A program made the translations under genes and the position numbers. A model generated the notes under the pieces. It was not told the origin of the DNA. It did not search any database and worked only from the letters and a program-made list of their open reading frames with translations. From Pseudohalioglobus lutimaris (GTDB lineage: Bacteria > Pseudomonadota > Gammaproteobacteria > Pseudomonadales > Halieaceae), in the NCBI RefSeq assembly GCF_002866825.1, contig NZ_PKUS01000025.1, positions 1 through 64,000 on the forward strand: a DNA stretch of 64,000 nt, read 5' to 3'. Positions 26,949-35,967 of this stretch are shown piece by piece. Positions within the stretch are counted from its first letter, which is position 1. Each line of letters begins with the position of its first letter.

Positions 26949-28538
26949 TCAGTGTTCGCCAGTGCTCAGGGCAAGGCCTGCCGCAGCGAGTCCGCTGAGA
27001 ATCTCCTCCACCAGGGAGTCCTCAAGGACAAAACAACTCAGCCAGCGGCGACCGAGTCTCGGAAATTCAGGCCGAGAGTCGAGTAAAAGCGCCAATTGCT
27101 TCTCCGCACCAGCCGTGTCCCCGAGTTTCCCGAGGATTGCTGCGCGTAGCATGGGTTGCCAGAACAATGGAGAAGGGCGGAATTGATCTGCGACGGCAAG
27201 CGCTTGATCGTAGAGGCCTTGTCGGTACGCGTTGAGGCAGGCGGGGTAGCTCAAACTGTGCGGCGCCGTCGGCATCAAGGTCTGAATTTCGGATAGCACC
27301 TCGCAGCCGCGCTGCCATTCGCCAGCGAGCGCCACCGCCAGCGCTGCGTCTCCGCGGTAACCCGGAGAAAGATGCTGGTCATCCAACAAGGGGCCTAACA
27401 CCTGCATCAACTCTGCTTTTTGCCTGGCCCGCAGCAGCGCGTAGCCCAGTGCAAGTTTACAGGTGGCGTTTTCCGGGGCCTGGGCGAGTGCGCGCCGGGC
27501 CAGGGCGATTGACTCTTCTGGCAGGGGCCCTTCTTCGGTGAAGCCCAGTGCGTAGCCGGCGCGTCGCGCATCGACCAGTAAGGAAAGTAGAACCGCATTC
27601 TCGGGATCGCGCGGCGCAGCATACTCCAGCGCCCTGCGGGCTGCCTGGTAGCTCTCCATGCTATGCCGGTTGAAGTAACGATAAAAAAGGAGTGTAGCCT
27701 CCTCGCTGGTGAAAGATGATTTGTGCTCGGGGTGAATGGCTTCCATCAGTGATTGATTGATGGTGCCTGAATACACGTCCGCTGTGCGCGCAAGAATTGT
27801 GGTCACAATCTCATCCTGCACGGCCAGTATGGCATCCTCCCGCCAGACCCTGTCAATCCGTTCGGCCCACAGGATTTCCCCGCTGGCCAGGCTTTGCAGA
27901 CTGGCATTGACGCGCAGACGCGACTGGTCTCGCTGGACGCTGCCATGCAGCATAAAGCCCGTAAATTGCTGCGACGCATCGTCCGCTCTCTGGTGCGGAA
28001 TAATGCGCAGACAGGGCAGCCTGGCCAGGGTGATTTCCAGCTCATCCGTCAGGCTCTGAGCCAGACTGTTTGCACCCGAAGATGCGTCCCTGCACTCGAA
28101 AGATGTCACCAGCAGCGTCTGCCGGGACGAGAGGTCCTCTGTCTTGAGCGCTGTCGCAGGCGGCCTCTCCCCGACACGCTCGAAGCAGGGTAGGTAGTGC
28201 CCCTTTGGAATACTGATCCGGTATTCATAACAATTTTTGGTAGCTGCATAGTAAGCGTCGATTGCCTTGCGCAGCTTGATCATCTCCACTCGCACAATGG
28301 CGTCCAGCTCGGGATCAAACTCATCGCCGCGGCCAAATATGGTCGCGGCCAGTTCGCGCTGATTGAGCACCCGCTCGTTGCCATCGAGGGCGCTCTCTAC
28401 CAAATGGGTCAATAGCTTACGCAGGCGGGGGGAAGCCGGAAAGTCGCGGCTGGCAATCAGGTGCTCCAGGTCTTCGCGCACGCCAGTGGTTGCCCAGTCT
28501 TCGGGCGAATGTGACCGCGCTGGTCTGGCAGGCGTCAT
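26949..28538 (-). CDS. Winged-helix/TPR regulator (FlgO/TolB-like middle domain)
   Basis: A 529-residue protein. Residues about 15-105 resemble an OmpR/CadC-type winged helix with a basic recognition region (VEMIKLRKAIDAYY, then PKGHYLPCFE as the wing). Residues about 120-230 form a FlgO/TolB-like domain with the usual LTDELEITLARLP and HGSVQRDQSRLRVNASL segments. Residues 260-529 are tetratricopeptide-like helices (ALAQAPENATCKLALGYAL). Such soluble proteins are often mislabelled adenylate cyclases; no cyclase domain is seen. ATG 28538 is chosen over GTG 28556 because GGAGAG precedes it. It probably controls its own operon and the divergent ureohydrolase run. Confidence 0.78.
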   Translation of the reverse strand: MTPARPARSHSPEDWATTGVREDLEHLIASRDFPASPRLRKLLTHLVESALDGNERVLNQRELAATIFGRGDEFDPELDAIVRVEMIKLRKAIDAYYAATKNCYEYRISIPKGHYLPCFERVGERPPATALKTEDLSSRQTLLVTSFECRDASSGANSLAQSLTDELEITLARLPCLRIIPHQRADDASQQFTGFMLHGSVQRDQSRLRVNASLQSLASGEILWAERIDRVWREDAILAVQDEIVTTILARTADVYSGTINQSLMEAIHPEHKSSFTSEEATLLFYRYFNRHSMESYQAARRALEYAAPRDPENAVLLSLLVDARRAGYALGFTEEGPLPEESIALARRALAQAPENATCKLALGYALLRARQKAELMQVLGPLLDDQHLSPGYRGDAALAVALAGEWQRGCEVLSEIQTLMPTAPHSLSYPACLNAYRQGLYDQALAVADQFRPSPLFWQPMLRAAILGKLGDTAGAEKQLALLLDSRPEFPRLGRRWLSCFVLEDSLVEEILSGLAAAGLALSTGEH

Positions 28539-28567
28539 CACAGTCAATCTCTCCACTTTTTCTGCGC

Positions 28568-28617
28568 GTTAACAACGGAGTTAACGGTCGGTTATTGAAA
28601 ACGGTAACTTTCTTAAC
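28568..28617. promoter_or_regulatory. TTAAC direct-repeat array in a divergent promoter region
   Basis: Between the divergent regulator and ureohydrolase genes, related pentamers recur at near helical spacing: TTAAC at 28569, TTAAC at 28581, TTATT at 28592, GTAAC at 28604 and TTAAC at 28613. The first two lie within GTTAAC hexamers 12 bases apart. Spaced direct repeats are typical sites for OmpR-type winged-helix proteins, and the neighbouring gene encodes one. Direct observation of the repeats; binding is inference. Confidence 0.5.
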
Positions 28618-28674
28618 CTACCACCACGCAGTGAATATAGCCACACTTCCCCCTACACACATGTCGTCACAGCG

Positions 28675-30012
28675 ATGAGAGCAACCATGATAAGAACAGT
28701 CAGACATATGCAAGAAACTAATCACCCCGCTGAACGAAATGCGCCGACGGCATGGGCGAAGCTGCTCGCAGCAGTCCTGCTATGTGGCGCGACCGGGGCG
28801 GTGCAGGCGCAGTTGGTCGGCTCTCCCGATGAGCACCCGGCGATGGTCGACCCGATCGATAAAGGTGAGCAGCCCATTGTCCATCTCAATCCGGATGACC
28901 CCGGATACGATGCCTGGCGAGTGGTTCGTGAAGACCTTGCGGAAGGGCGTGAGCCCGGCCCGATCAATGTGCAGCGCTACAAGGGTGGATTCCCGTGGAT
29001 TGGTATCCCCACCTTTTTCCATCTGCCGGTCGCGTTGACGCCGGAAGATCTCAAAGCAGGTGAAGTCGACGTGGCAATCATGGGTGCTGAACTGGTGGGC
29101 GGCATGCGTGCGCGCACCTGGGGCCCGATGGAAATGCGTAACCCACATCGCTCGGAGATATACCACCTGTGGGGAGAGTGGGCCATGCCGGAGTTGGATT
29201 CCGGATTAGCCTGGGAGCGTGAATTGCGGGTGGTGGACTACGGGGACGCGCCGATGGAACCGCTGAGCCTTGAGAGAACCATTCCGGAAGTACGCAAGCT
29301 CGTACGCCAGATTGCCGGCGTAAAACTGAAAAATGGCAAACAGACTGTGCCCATCATTGTCGGTGGTGCTCACGCCCTGATGTATCCGGATTACGCGGCC
29401 CTTGCAGACGTCTATGGTAAAGACAAGATCGGGGTTATCCATTTTGACGCCCACCAGGACTATGCACCGACCGGTTTTGGCCATATCCATACCCACGGCA
29501 ACCCGGTGCGCGCGTTACTGCTTGAGGGTTTTCTGGAAGGCGATAAGTTCGTACAGGTTGGCCTGCGCGGTCCCACCTCTACCGATGTACCCACGCTTAA
29601 GGAGGCCCGTGCCGCCGGTATTCGGTATCACACCATGGCTGAGGTAGAGAAGCGAGGCTGGGAAGCAGTGATGGAGGATGCTCTGAAAGAGGTGCGGGAG
29701 CAGGCCGACTACCTGTTTATCTCCTTCGACGTGGATGTAATAGACCCGACGTTCATGCCCGGCACGGCAACACCCGAACCGGGTGGTCTCTATATCCGCG
29801 AGGTTTTGCCGATGATGCGCCGCTTGTGCGCCGAGAACGATATTGTCGGCGTCGAAATCGTTGAGTTAAAGCCGGATGCGGATGTGGGGTACACCTCGGT
29901 GCAAAATGCCAAGGCGGTGCTGCGCCAATGCCTGAACGGTATGGCCATGCGCAAGAAAGGCCTGACCGAGCCCGGGTACTTGCATCCGGTGATGGTAGAT
30001 GACGGTCACTGA
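28675..30012 (+). CDS. Exported ureohydrolase (agmatinase/arginase family)
   Basis: A 445-residue member of the arginase fold with an N-terminal export signal (WAKLLAAVLLCGATGAVQA, cleavage near residue 42). All metal ligands are visible: His in VGGAHAL, the DAHQD motif near residue 260, and DVDVIDPTFMPGTATPEPGG near residue 350. Family members hydrolyse guanidino compounds to an amine and urea with two Mn or Ni ions; the substrate here cannot be read. It is about 100 residues longer than cytosolic agmatinases, and export is unusual for the family. Start may be ATG 28675 or 28687. Confidence 0.85.
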   Translation: MRATMIRTVRHMQETNHPAERNAPTAWAKLLAAVLLCGATGAVQAQLVGSPDEHPAMVDPIDKGEQPIVHLNPDDPGYDAWRVVREDLAEGREPGPINVQRYKGGFPWIGIPTFFHLPVALTPEDLKAGEVDVAIMGAELVGGMRARTWGPMEMRNPHRSEIYHLWGEWAMPELDSGLAWERELRVVDYGDAPMEPLSLERTIPEVRKLVRQIAGVKLKNGKQTVPIIVGGAHALMYPDYAALADVYGKDKIGVIHFDAHQDYAPTGFGHIHTHGNPVRALLLEGFLEGDKFVQVGLRGPTSTDVPTLKEARAAGIRYHTMAEVEKRGWEAVMEDALKEVREQADYLFISFDVDVIDPTFMPGTATPEPGGLYIREVLPMMRRLCAENDIVGVEIVELKPDADVGYTSVQNAKAVLRQCLNGMAMRKKGLTEPGYLHPVMVDDGH

Positions 30013-30859
30013 GCCCAGCAAACTCAAGGCCTTAGATGCAATGACAGGTTACCTGAGAAAAGCGCTCGCAGAACCACTGGTCGGCTTTACCCTTCTGGCC
30101 GGAATGATTTTTGCGGTCTGGAACGTCTGGGGTGAGCCTGAAGCTGAGTTGATTGTCATTACCCGGGACAGAGTGGCTGCGCTGGCTGAAGAGCATCGCC
30201 TGCTTGAAGGTCGCGCACCCTCAGCGGAGCAATTAGAGCAGCTGGTGCAGCGACACATCGACGAGGAAGTACTGGTGCGCTCAGCCTATGCGCTAGGCCT
30301 GAACCGTGGCGATGGGAGGGTGCGTCGACAACTCATCAATAAGATGAGTTTTGTAGTTGAGCAGGAGCCGGGCGAGCCAACCGAGGCCGATCTTCAGGCA
30401 ATGTACCTGGCGAACCCGGAGCGTTACCAGAGCCCCGCCCAGGCCGATCTTGTGCAGGTTCATACTGGAGAGGACGCGGTTGACGCGCAGACAGTGCAGG
30501 CGCTTGCCAGCGGTTCCCTGGAGCCCTCGATACTGGGGCGGGTCAGTCAGGTCTATGGTGTGATGGACATAGAAATAGCGGAGGCGATTGGTGCGGAGAA
30601 CGCAGCGGTATTGGCTGCTGCGGCTCCGGGTAGCTGGCATGGGCCGTATAGTGGGCCGCAGGGGTTGTTGCTGGTCAAGCTTGTTGAGCGACGCCCGCAG
30701 GCCGAATTTCCCAGGGACCAATTGCAGCGTTACTTGCGCGAGGACTGGTATATAAGCCAACGACAGGCACTGCGCAGGCAGCAACTCGATACGCTGCGCC
30801 GTGGCTACCGTGTTGAAGTGGAGGCCTTCAAGCCATCGCTGCAGGTTGCGGGGTCGTAA
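29999..30859 (+). CDS. Membrane-anchored parvulin-type PpiC/SurA-like protein
   Basis: A 286-residue protein with one N-terminal helix (LVGFTLLAGMIFAVWNVWG) and a SurA/PpiC-like helical region (LEQLVQRHIDEEVLVRSAYALGLN, here summarised), followed by a region at about 150-240 in the place of a parvulin domain but with weak match to catalytic parvulins. It may be a periplasmic chaperone for the exported proteins of the cluster. ATG at 29999 overlaps the ureohydrolase end by 14 bases. Confidence 0.72.
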   Translation: MTVTEPSKLKALDAMTGYLRKALAEPLVGFTLLAGMIFAVWNVWGEPEAELIVITRDRVAALAEEHRLLEGRAPSAEQLEQLVQRHIDEEVLVRSAYALGLNRGDGRVRRQLINKMSFVVEQEPGEPTEADLQAMYLANPERYQSPAQADLVQVHTGEDAVDAQTVQALASGSLEPSILGRVSQVYGVMDIEIAEAIGAENAAVLAAAAPGSWHGPYSGPQGLLLVKLVERRPQAEFPRDQLQRYLREDWYISQRQALRRQQLDTLRRGYRVEVEAFKPSLQVAGS

Positions 30860-30863
30860 TGTA

Positions 30864-31877
30864 ATGCCTGCTTTGCGTAGTTGGCTGTCTCGCGCGCAAC
30901 GGCTGGCGACCTGTGCCTCTGTCATGCCGCTAGTGTTCGCTTTACTGCTGGCACCCGCTGCGTCTGCCCACGACACCGGGGTAGCCAGTATCGTGTTGCA
31001 AGAGAATGCACCCAACCAGTTCCTGCTGCAGGTCAAACTGCCCGAGAATATCGAACCTGAACCACCGGGTGTGCCAGCAAGTTGCCAGGTGACCGCTGGC
31101 GGCTCCCGGACGCTGCCGTCGCGCAATCGACTCGATATCTGGGCGCTGTCGTGTATGGGTCCTGTGGCGGCTGGGGAAGGTATCGATTTTCCATGGCGCA
31201 GGGAAGCGGTGGCCGTGCAGGCGACGTTACTGGACGGCAGCGAGCGTACGTTCTTCATCAATATCAGCGAGCGAGGCAGCAAGCTGACGTTCGACGAAAT
31301 GCGCGAAACCGCGCGACCGATGTGGCAGACGTTAGAAGACTATTTCACCCTGGGCGTTGAGCATATCCTCAGTGGTTGGGATCACCTGGCGTTTGTATTG
31401 GCGCTGTGCCTGATCGCCAGCGGCCGCCACCTGGTCGCCCTGGTCACTGCCTTCACCGTGGGCCATTCGTTGACGCTTGCACTGGCCGTTATCGGTTGGG
31501 TGAATGTACCGATACCCGCAGTGGAGGCCTGCATTGCCCTGTCCATCGCCTTTGTAGCGCGCGAAGTGCTGCGGCCCTCCCCAGGAAAAAACAGGGGGGT
31601 GCCTATAGCGCTGCTCTTTGGCCTGCTGCACGGTCTCGGTTTTGCCAGTGCGCTCAATGAGATCGGGTTTCGTCAGGGAGAACTGTTAGCGGGTCTGGTG
31701 GCTTTTAACATCGGTGTGGAAGCCGGGCAGCTCCTGTTTGTCTGCCTGGTGCTGGCGCTTGCGCTGCTTGTGCGCCCTCTCGCTTTTCCCCTACAGGCTC
31801 GCGCGGCCACGGCCTGCCTGCTCGGTGCACTGGGGATGTTCTGGACCATCGAGCGGGTGGCGTCCTTTGCGGTCTGA
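30864..31877 (+). CDS. HupE/UreJ_2 family membrane protein
   Basis: A 337-residue protein: signal peptide ending AASAHDTG, an extracytoplasmic beta-rich domain to about residue 160, then a C-terminal bundle of about six helices with the HupE/UreJ signature GVEHILSGWDHLAFVL, TVGHSLTLAL and FGLLHGLGFASAL. The conserved histidines suggest metal handling; relatives of HupE move nickel. In this cluster it could supply metal to the ureohydrolase, which is inference. ATG 30864 is chosen over the frame extending into the upstream gene. Confidence 0.82.
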   Translation: MPALRSWLSRAQRLATCASVMPLVFALLLAPAASAHDTGVASIVLQENAPNQFLLQVKLPENIEPEPPGVPASCQVTAGGSRTLPSRNRLDIWALSCMGPVAAGEGIDFPWRREAVAVQATLLDGSERTFFINISERGSKLTFDEMRETARPMWQTLEDYFTLGVEHILSGWDHLAFVLALCLIASGRHLVALVTAFTVGHSLTLALAVIGWVNVPIPAVEACIALSIAFVAREVLRPSPGKNRGVPIALLFGLLHGLGFASALNEIGFRQGELLAGLVAFNIGVEAGQLLFVCLVLALALLVRPLAFPLQARAATACLLGALGMFWTIERVASFAV

Positions 31878-31896
31878 GTCCGCCCGTTAGGGCCTT

Positions 31897-33144
31897 ATGA
31901 TGCGCAAGCTGCAGTTGTCGCTAGGTATGCTCGCCGTTGCCGGCGCGGCCGCCGGCGAAGAGACGGGCGAACGCCCCCATCAAACGAGTTACGGTGAATT
32001 GTCTGTGCTCGAAGAGTACCGCGATCCTGCTCAGCGCACCGGCCATCTCGCGATGGCCCCGGCCATTGATGCCCTGCAGCCCTACTTTAACTTCAAGGCA
32101 TCCTTGAGTGAGCGCGCAGGCATCCACTACGTGGTCGAGTATGCCCCTCTCTTTCAAACGCAACTGGATGGTGGTGCAGGTAATACGGCTGGCGATGAGG
32201 CCAACTTTATCCTCAAGTGGACGCCAACTGTAGCGGACAGCGACGATGAAAACGGCTTACTTGCCTGGTATCAGTTTCAGAATACCTTCACCGAGCACAA
32301 TACCAGCGAGTTCATGCAGCGAATGGGGGTTCTGTCGCCGCTCAATGGGGGCGTCACCGGGGAGGGCAATGGCTCGTCCGATTTTCTGCAGCACTTTGCC
32401 TGGGAACAGCACTTTGGCGAACGCTGGCGCCTGATGGCAGGCAAGCTGACCAGCCGCGTACTGCTGAACCTCAATCGCTATGCGATCAGCGATCGCGAGG
32501 ATTTCTTTTCTCCCATGCTGGTGAACAATCCGGTTGTACCCTACACCGGCCGATTGGGCCTGGGTGCTTTCGTGGAGTACAAGGAGGAGCAATGGTACGT
32601 ATCGACCATGGTTCGCCAGGCGGGTGGCACCAGTCAATGGTTTGAGTTCGACGAACTGCACGCCGATGAATTGGAGTACGTGGCCGAGATTGCGCTGACG
32701 CCGGAAAATGTTTTTGGCCTGGGAGAGGGCGTATATCGCTTTACCCCGTCGTGGACAGACGCGGTGGGTGACGGCGTTGCTGCGCAGCCATCGGGCTGGA
32801 GCATTTCCGTTAGTGCCGACCAGGACATTGGTGACAAGCTGGGCGCTTTATTCCGCTATGCCTATGCCAACGAAGACTTTCGCGACTTCAAACAGAGGCT
32901 TTCCCTGGGCGCGCAGATCAAGCAGCCGCTGGGCATGCAGAATGATCGAATTGGCGTGGGTGCCTGGTGGGGTGAGCCAACCGACCGCGACCTTGACGGC
33001 GAGTACGGGCTGGACGCGTTCTGGATGATTCAGGTCGCTCCCTTTATGGAGCTCAGCGCTGACCTGCAATTAGTGCTGGACCCTGCGCTGAGCAACCGGA
33101 ATCAGGCGTGGATGGGGGGCTTGCGCATGCGGTTTGTATTCTGA
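31897..33144 (+). CDS. OprB-like outer-membrane porin
   Basis: A 415-residue outer-membrane beta-barrel with a short signal peptide (MLAVAGAAAG) and alternating aromatic strands ending in FVF, the typical C-terminal phenylalanine. Segments such as FLQHFAWEQHFGERWRLMAG and RLGLGAFVEYK resemble the carbohydrate-selective OprB porins. It probably admits the substrate of the exported enzymes. Confidence 0.8.
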   Translation: MMRKLQLSLGMLAVAGAAAGEETGERPHQTSYGELSVLEEYRDPAQRTGHLAMAPAIDALQPYFNFKASLSERAGIHYVVEYAPLFQTQLDGGAGNTAGDEANFILKWTPTVADSDDENGLLAWYQFQNTFTEHNTSEFMQRMGVLSPLNGGVTGEGNGSSDFLQHFAWEQHFGERWRLMAGKLTSRVLLNLNRYAISDREDFFSPMLVNNPVVPYTGRLGLGAFVEYKEEQWYVSTMVRQAGGTSQWFEFDELHADELEYVAEIALTPENVFGLGEGVYRFTPSWTDAVGDGVAAQPSGWSISVSADQDIGDKLGALFRYAYANEDFRDFKQRLSLGAQIKQPLGMQNDRIGVGAWWGEPTDRDLDGEYGLDAFWMIQVAPFMELSADLQLVLDPALSNRNQAWMGGLRMRFVF

Positions 33145-33210
33145 CTTTTGCCAACCGAGATTTATCAGGGTCTCCTCAGCGTAGTCATGGGGAGGCCAGG
33201 GAGAAAGGCA

Positions 33211-35025
33211 ATGAAAAAGACGCTATTGATTATCACCTTACGGGGTCTCGGTCTCGCCGGCGCAATCGCCTGCAGCGATCTGGCAATGGCTGTGGATGGT
33301 GGTGAGAGCAAACCCAAAACCGCCTATTTTGGTGAGCTGCACCTGCATACGGCCTGGTCTCTGGACGCCTATGGCTTTGGCAATCAGGTAGTCGGCCCGG
33401 ATGAGGCCTATCGCTTTGCCCAGGGTGAAGAAGTGGCCATACCCGGTGGCGGCAAAACACGTATCACCCAACCACTGGATTTCGCCTCGGTGGTGGAGCA
33501 CGCGGAATGGCTGGGCGAGATGCGCATGATCCTTTCCCCCGACCACGAGAAATACAATAACCCCTTTGCACGCAATGCCAGGGCGGGGGACGAGAACTTT
33601 TTCAAGACCATCCTCGCGGCAGAGGACGAGGGACGGCGCCCACCGGACTTTTCCGGAAAGCAAGGTGAGTTTGCCGCGCAGACAGCCGGCGATGTCTGGC
33701 GGGACATTGTCGAGATCACCGAACGCTACAACCAGCCGGGTACATTCACCACGTTACACGGTTTCGAATGGACGGCGGCACCCGACGGCAGCAACCTGCA
33801 TCGCAACCTTTTTTTCCGCAGCGACAAGTTGCCTGTACTACCCGTATCCTGGTTTGAGGCACGTACTGTAGAAGAACTGTGGACCTGGATGGAGACCACC
33901 GGCGGTGGCCCGGAACGGGTGCTCGCCATTCCGCACAATGCGAACATGTCCGGTGGCCTGATGTTCAAACCAGCCTACTCTGACGGTAGGCCTATTGATG
34001 CGGAGTACGCACGCCGCCGCGCCACCAATGAGCCATTGTTCGAAATAGTACAGGCCAAGGGCGCGTCGGAGAGCAGTCCACAGTTTGCTCCCAACGACGA
34101 GTTCATCAACTTTGAACTGGTCGGCGATGTCAATTTTGTCGGGCAGGTGGACCCGTCACCCCATAACTGGGTGCGCGAAGCCCTGAAAAACGGCATGGCG
34201 TTGAAGCAGAAGTTGGGCGTGAATCCGTTCGGCTTTGGCATTGTAGCAGCGACCGACCAGCACAACGGCCTGATGGGCGATACCGACGAGTTCGACTTCA
34301 ACGGTTCGCACGGCCTGGGTGATGCCACGCCGGCGGCACGCCTCAATGCGAATATGGAAGTCTTTGACCTGCGGCTACTCAATCCCGGGGGGCTGACCGG
34401 AGTATGGGCCGCAGCCAATACCCGAGAGGAAATCTGGAACGCGATGCGCCGGAAGGAAACCTTCGGCACCAGTGGCGTACGCATTAAAGTGCGTCTCTTC
34501 GGCGGCGGGGCGCTGACATCAGGGATGGCATCCAATGTGGATCTTGCCGCCCTGGGTTATGCTCGGGGTGTCCCCATGGGCGGGGTACTCGACAGACTCG
34601 AGACCGCCCCGGGTTTCCTGGTGCAGGCCATTCGCGACCCGCAAAGCGGCAATCTGGACCGCATCCAGATCGTCAAAGGCTGGCTGACAGCTGACGGCGA
34701 AGTCTATGAAAAGATCTATGATGTCGTCTGGTCTGGAAACAGGCAATTGGATAAGGCTGGTCGCTTGCCAGCAGTGGGCAACACAGTTGATGCAGCCAGG
34801 GCCACTTTTGAAAACTCCATCGGCGCCGACCAGTTGTCCGGCTTCTGGCGCGATCCTGATTTCGATCCGCAACAGCCTGCGTTCTATTATGCCCGGGTTC
34901 TGCAGATACCCACGCCGCGATGGTCGACCTACGACGCTGCCAGGGCCGACCTTGCCTTGCCCAATGACGTGCCCGCCGCTATCCAGGAGCGCGCCTGGAC
35001 CTCGCCTATCTGGTATACGCCGTGA
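33211..35025 (+). CDS. Exported DUF3604 protein (PHP-like motif)
   Basis: A 604-residue exported protein. Residues 1-29 form a signal peptide. The mature N-terminus has FGELHLHTAWSLDAYGFG, an HxH motif like those of PHP-type metal-dependent hydrolases, and further histidines in VEHAEWLGEM, LHGFEWTA and IPHNANMSGG. DUF3604 enzymes are of undefined activity. ATG 33211 follows GGGAGAAAGG closely, so I reject the longer frame from 33148. Lies between two outer-membrane proteins. Confidence 0.85.
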   Translation: MKKTLLIITLRGLGLAGAIACSDLAMAVDGGESKPKTAYFGELHLHTAWSLDAYGFGNQVVGPDEAYRFAQGEEVAIPGGGKTRITQPLDFASVVEHAEWLGEMRMILSPDHEKYNNPFARNARAGDENFFKTILAAEDEGRRPPDFSGKQGEFAAQTAGDVWRDIVEITERYNQPGTFTTLHGFEWTAAPDGSNLHRNLFFRSDKLPVLPVSWFEARTVEELWTWMETTGGGPERVLAIPHNANMSGGLMFKPAYSDGRPIDAEYARRRATNEPLFEIVQAKGASESSPQFAPNDEFINFELVGDVNFVGQVDPSPHNWVREALKNGMALKQKLGVNPFGFGIVAATDQHNGLMGDTDEFDFNGSHGLGDATPAARLNANMEVFDLRLLNPGGLTGVWAAANTREEIWNAMRRKETFGTSGVRIKVRLFGGGALTSGMASNVDLAALGYARGVPMGGVLDRLETAPGFLVQAIRDPQSGNLDRIQIVKGWLTADGEVYEKIYDVVWSGNRQLDKAGRLPAVGNTVDAARATFENSIGADQLSGFWRDPDFDPQQPAFYYARVLQIPTPRWSTYDAARADLALPNDVPAAIQERAWTSPIWYTP

Positions 35026-35957
35026 CAGGTATATGGAGAAACGCCATCGCTGCGCTCTGCGTATTTGCGTTCCTTTTCGCCAGGCCCCTGCAGGCGGCAG
35101 AGGGCGCAGTGAGTCTCTATGCCCCCGGTTTTTTCAGTGCCATGGCGGGCGTCATGCCTGAGGCGGGCACCTATGGCGACTTTCAGGTGTGGCTGTATGA
35201 CGGGAACCTGAACGAGGCGTTCCTGGAAAACCAGGTGGTGAGCAAGATTGATTCGCAGATGGCCGTGCCCATGCTCTCGGTGATGCACGTGACCGAGCTT
35301 AGCTGGCTGGGCGGCCGATATGGCTTCAGCATCATGGGCAGCTACCCTTCTGTGGATGTGGGTGCCACACTCACCGCAGCTAACCAGCCTTTGCGCGACA
35401 AGGACTCTGCCAGCGGCCTTGGCGACCTGACCCTGACTCCACTGATTCTGGGCTGGCACGATAGCAACTGGCACAGCATGTTTATGCTTAACGCCTACCT
35501 GCCCACTGGCGGATGGGATGAACACGACCTGGCTACCACCGGTCTGAATCGCCCCGCCCTGGAGCCCATGTACAACCTGACCTACCTGAGTGAGGAGACC
35601 GGTCGCGAACTGTCACTGGCGGTCGGTTACACCATTAACTTCGGCAATGAGGATACGGACTACGAGTCGGGAGATGAATTCCATCTGGATTTCACTCTTG
35701 GCCAGTGGTTTGCCAATCACTGGATGGCCGGTGTCGCCGGTTACTGGTTTCAGCAGGTTACCGCCGACGACGGAGCGCCAGACGTGCTCGGCAGCAATAA
35801 GGGGAGAGTGTTGGGTGCCGGCCCTATTGTCAGTTATGTGACCACGCTTTCCGGTGGCAATGAGCTGCTGCTGTCGGCGCGTTACTACCACGAATTCGGC
35901 GGTACCAATCGACTGGAAGGAGATGCATTGTGGTTGAGACTCAGTTTCGGCATCTGA
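35022..35957 (+). CDS. SphA/Phenol_MetA_deg-type outer-membrane protein
   Basis: A 311-residue protein with a signal peptide (IAALCVFAFLFARPLQAAEG) and a beta-barrel-like pattern (YAPGFFSAMAGVMPEAGTYG; LGDLTLTPLILGWH; FGI at the C-terminus). It resembles the family of outer-membrane channels linked to aromatic or hydrophobic compound uptake. GTG start at 35022 overlaps the DUF3604 stop. Confidence 0.75.
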   Translation: MTGIWRNAIAALCVFAFLFARPLQAAEGAVSLYAPGFFSAMAGVMPEAGTYGDFQVWLYDGNLNEAFLENQVVSKIDSQMAVPMLSVMHVTELSWLGGRYGFSIMGSYPSVDVGATLTAANQPLRDKDSASGLGDLTLTPLILGWHDSNWHSMFMLNAYLPTGGWDEHDLATTGLNRPALEPMYNLTYLSEETGRELSLAVGYTINFGNEDTDYESGDEFHLDFTLGQWFANHWMAGVAGYWFQQVTADDGAPDVLGSNKGRVLGAGPIVSYVTTLSGGNELLLSARYYHEFGGTNRLEGDALWLRLSFGI

Positions 35958-35967
35958 CTTATTCCCC

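Noticed and set aside
26949-28538. Adenylate cyclase
   Set aside because: Proteins with this winged-helix/TPR layout are often given that name, but no cyclase domain can be seen.
30293-31282. 329-residue minus-strand open frame
   Set aside because: Antisense to the PpiC-like and HupE-like genes, crosses their boundary and shows no domain.
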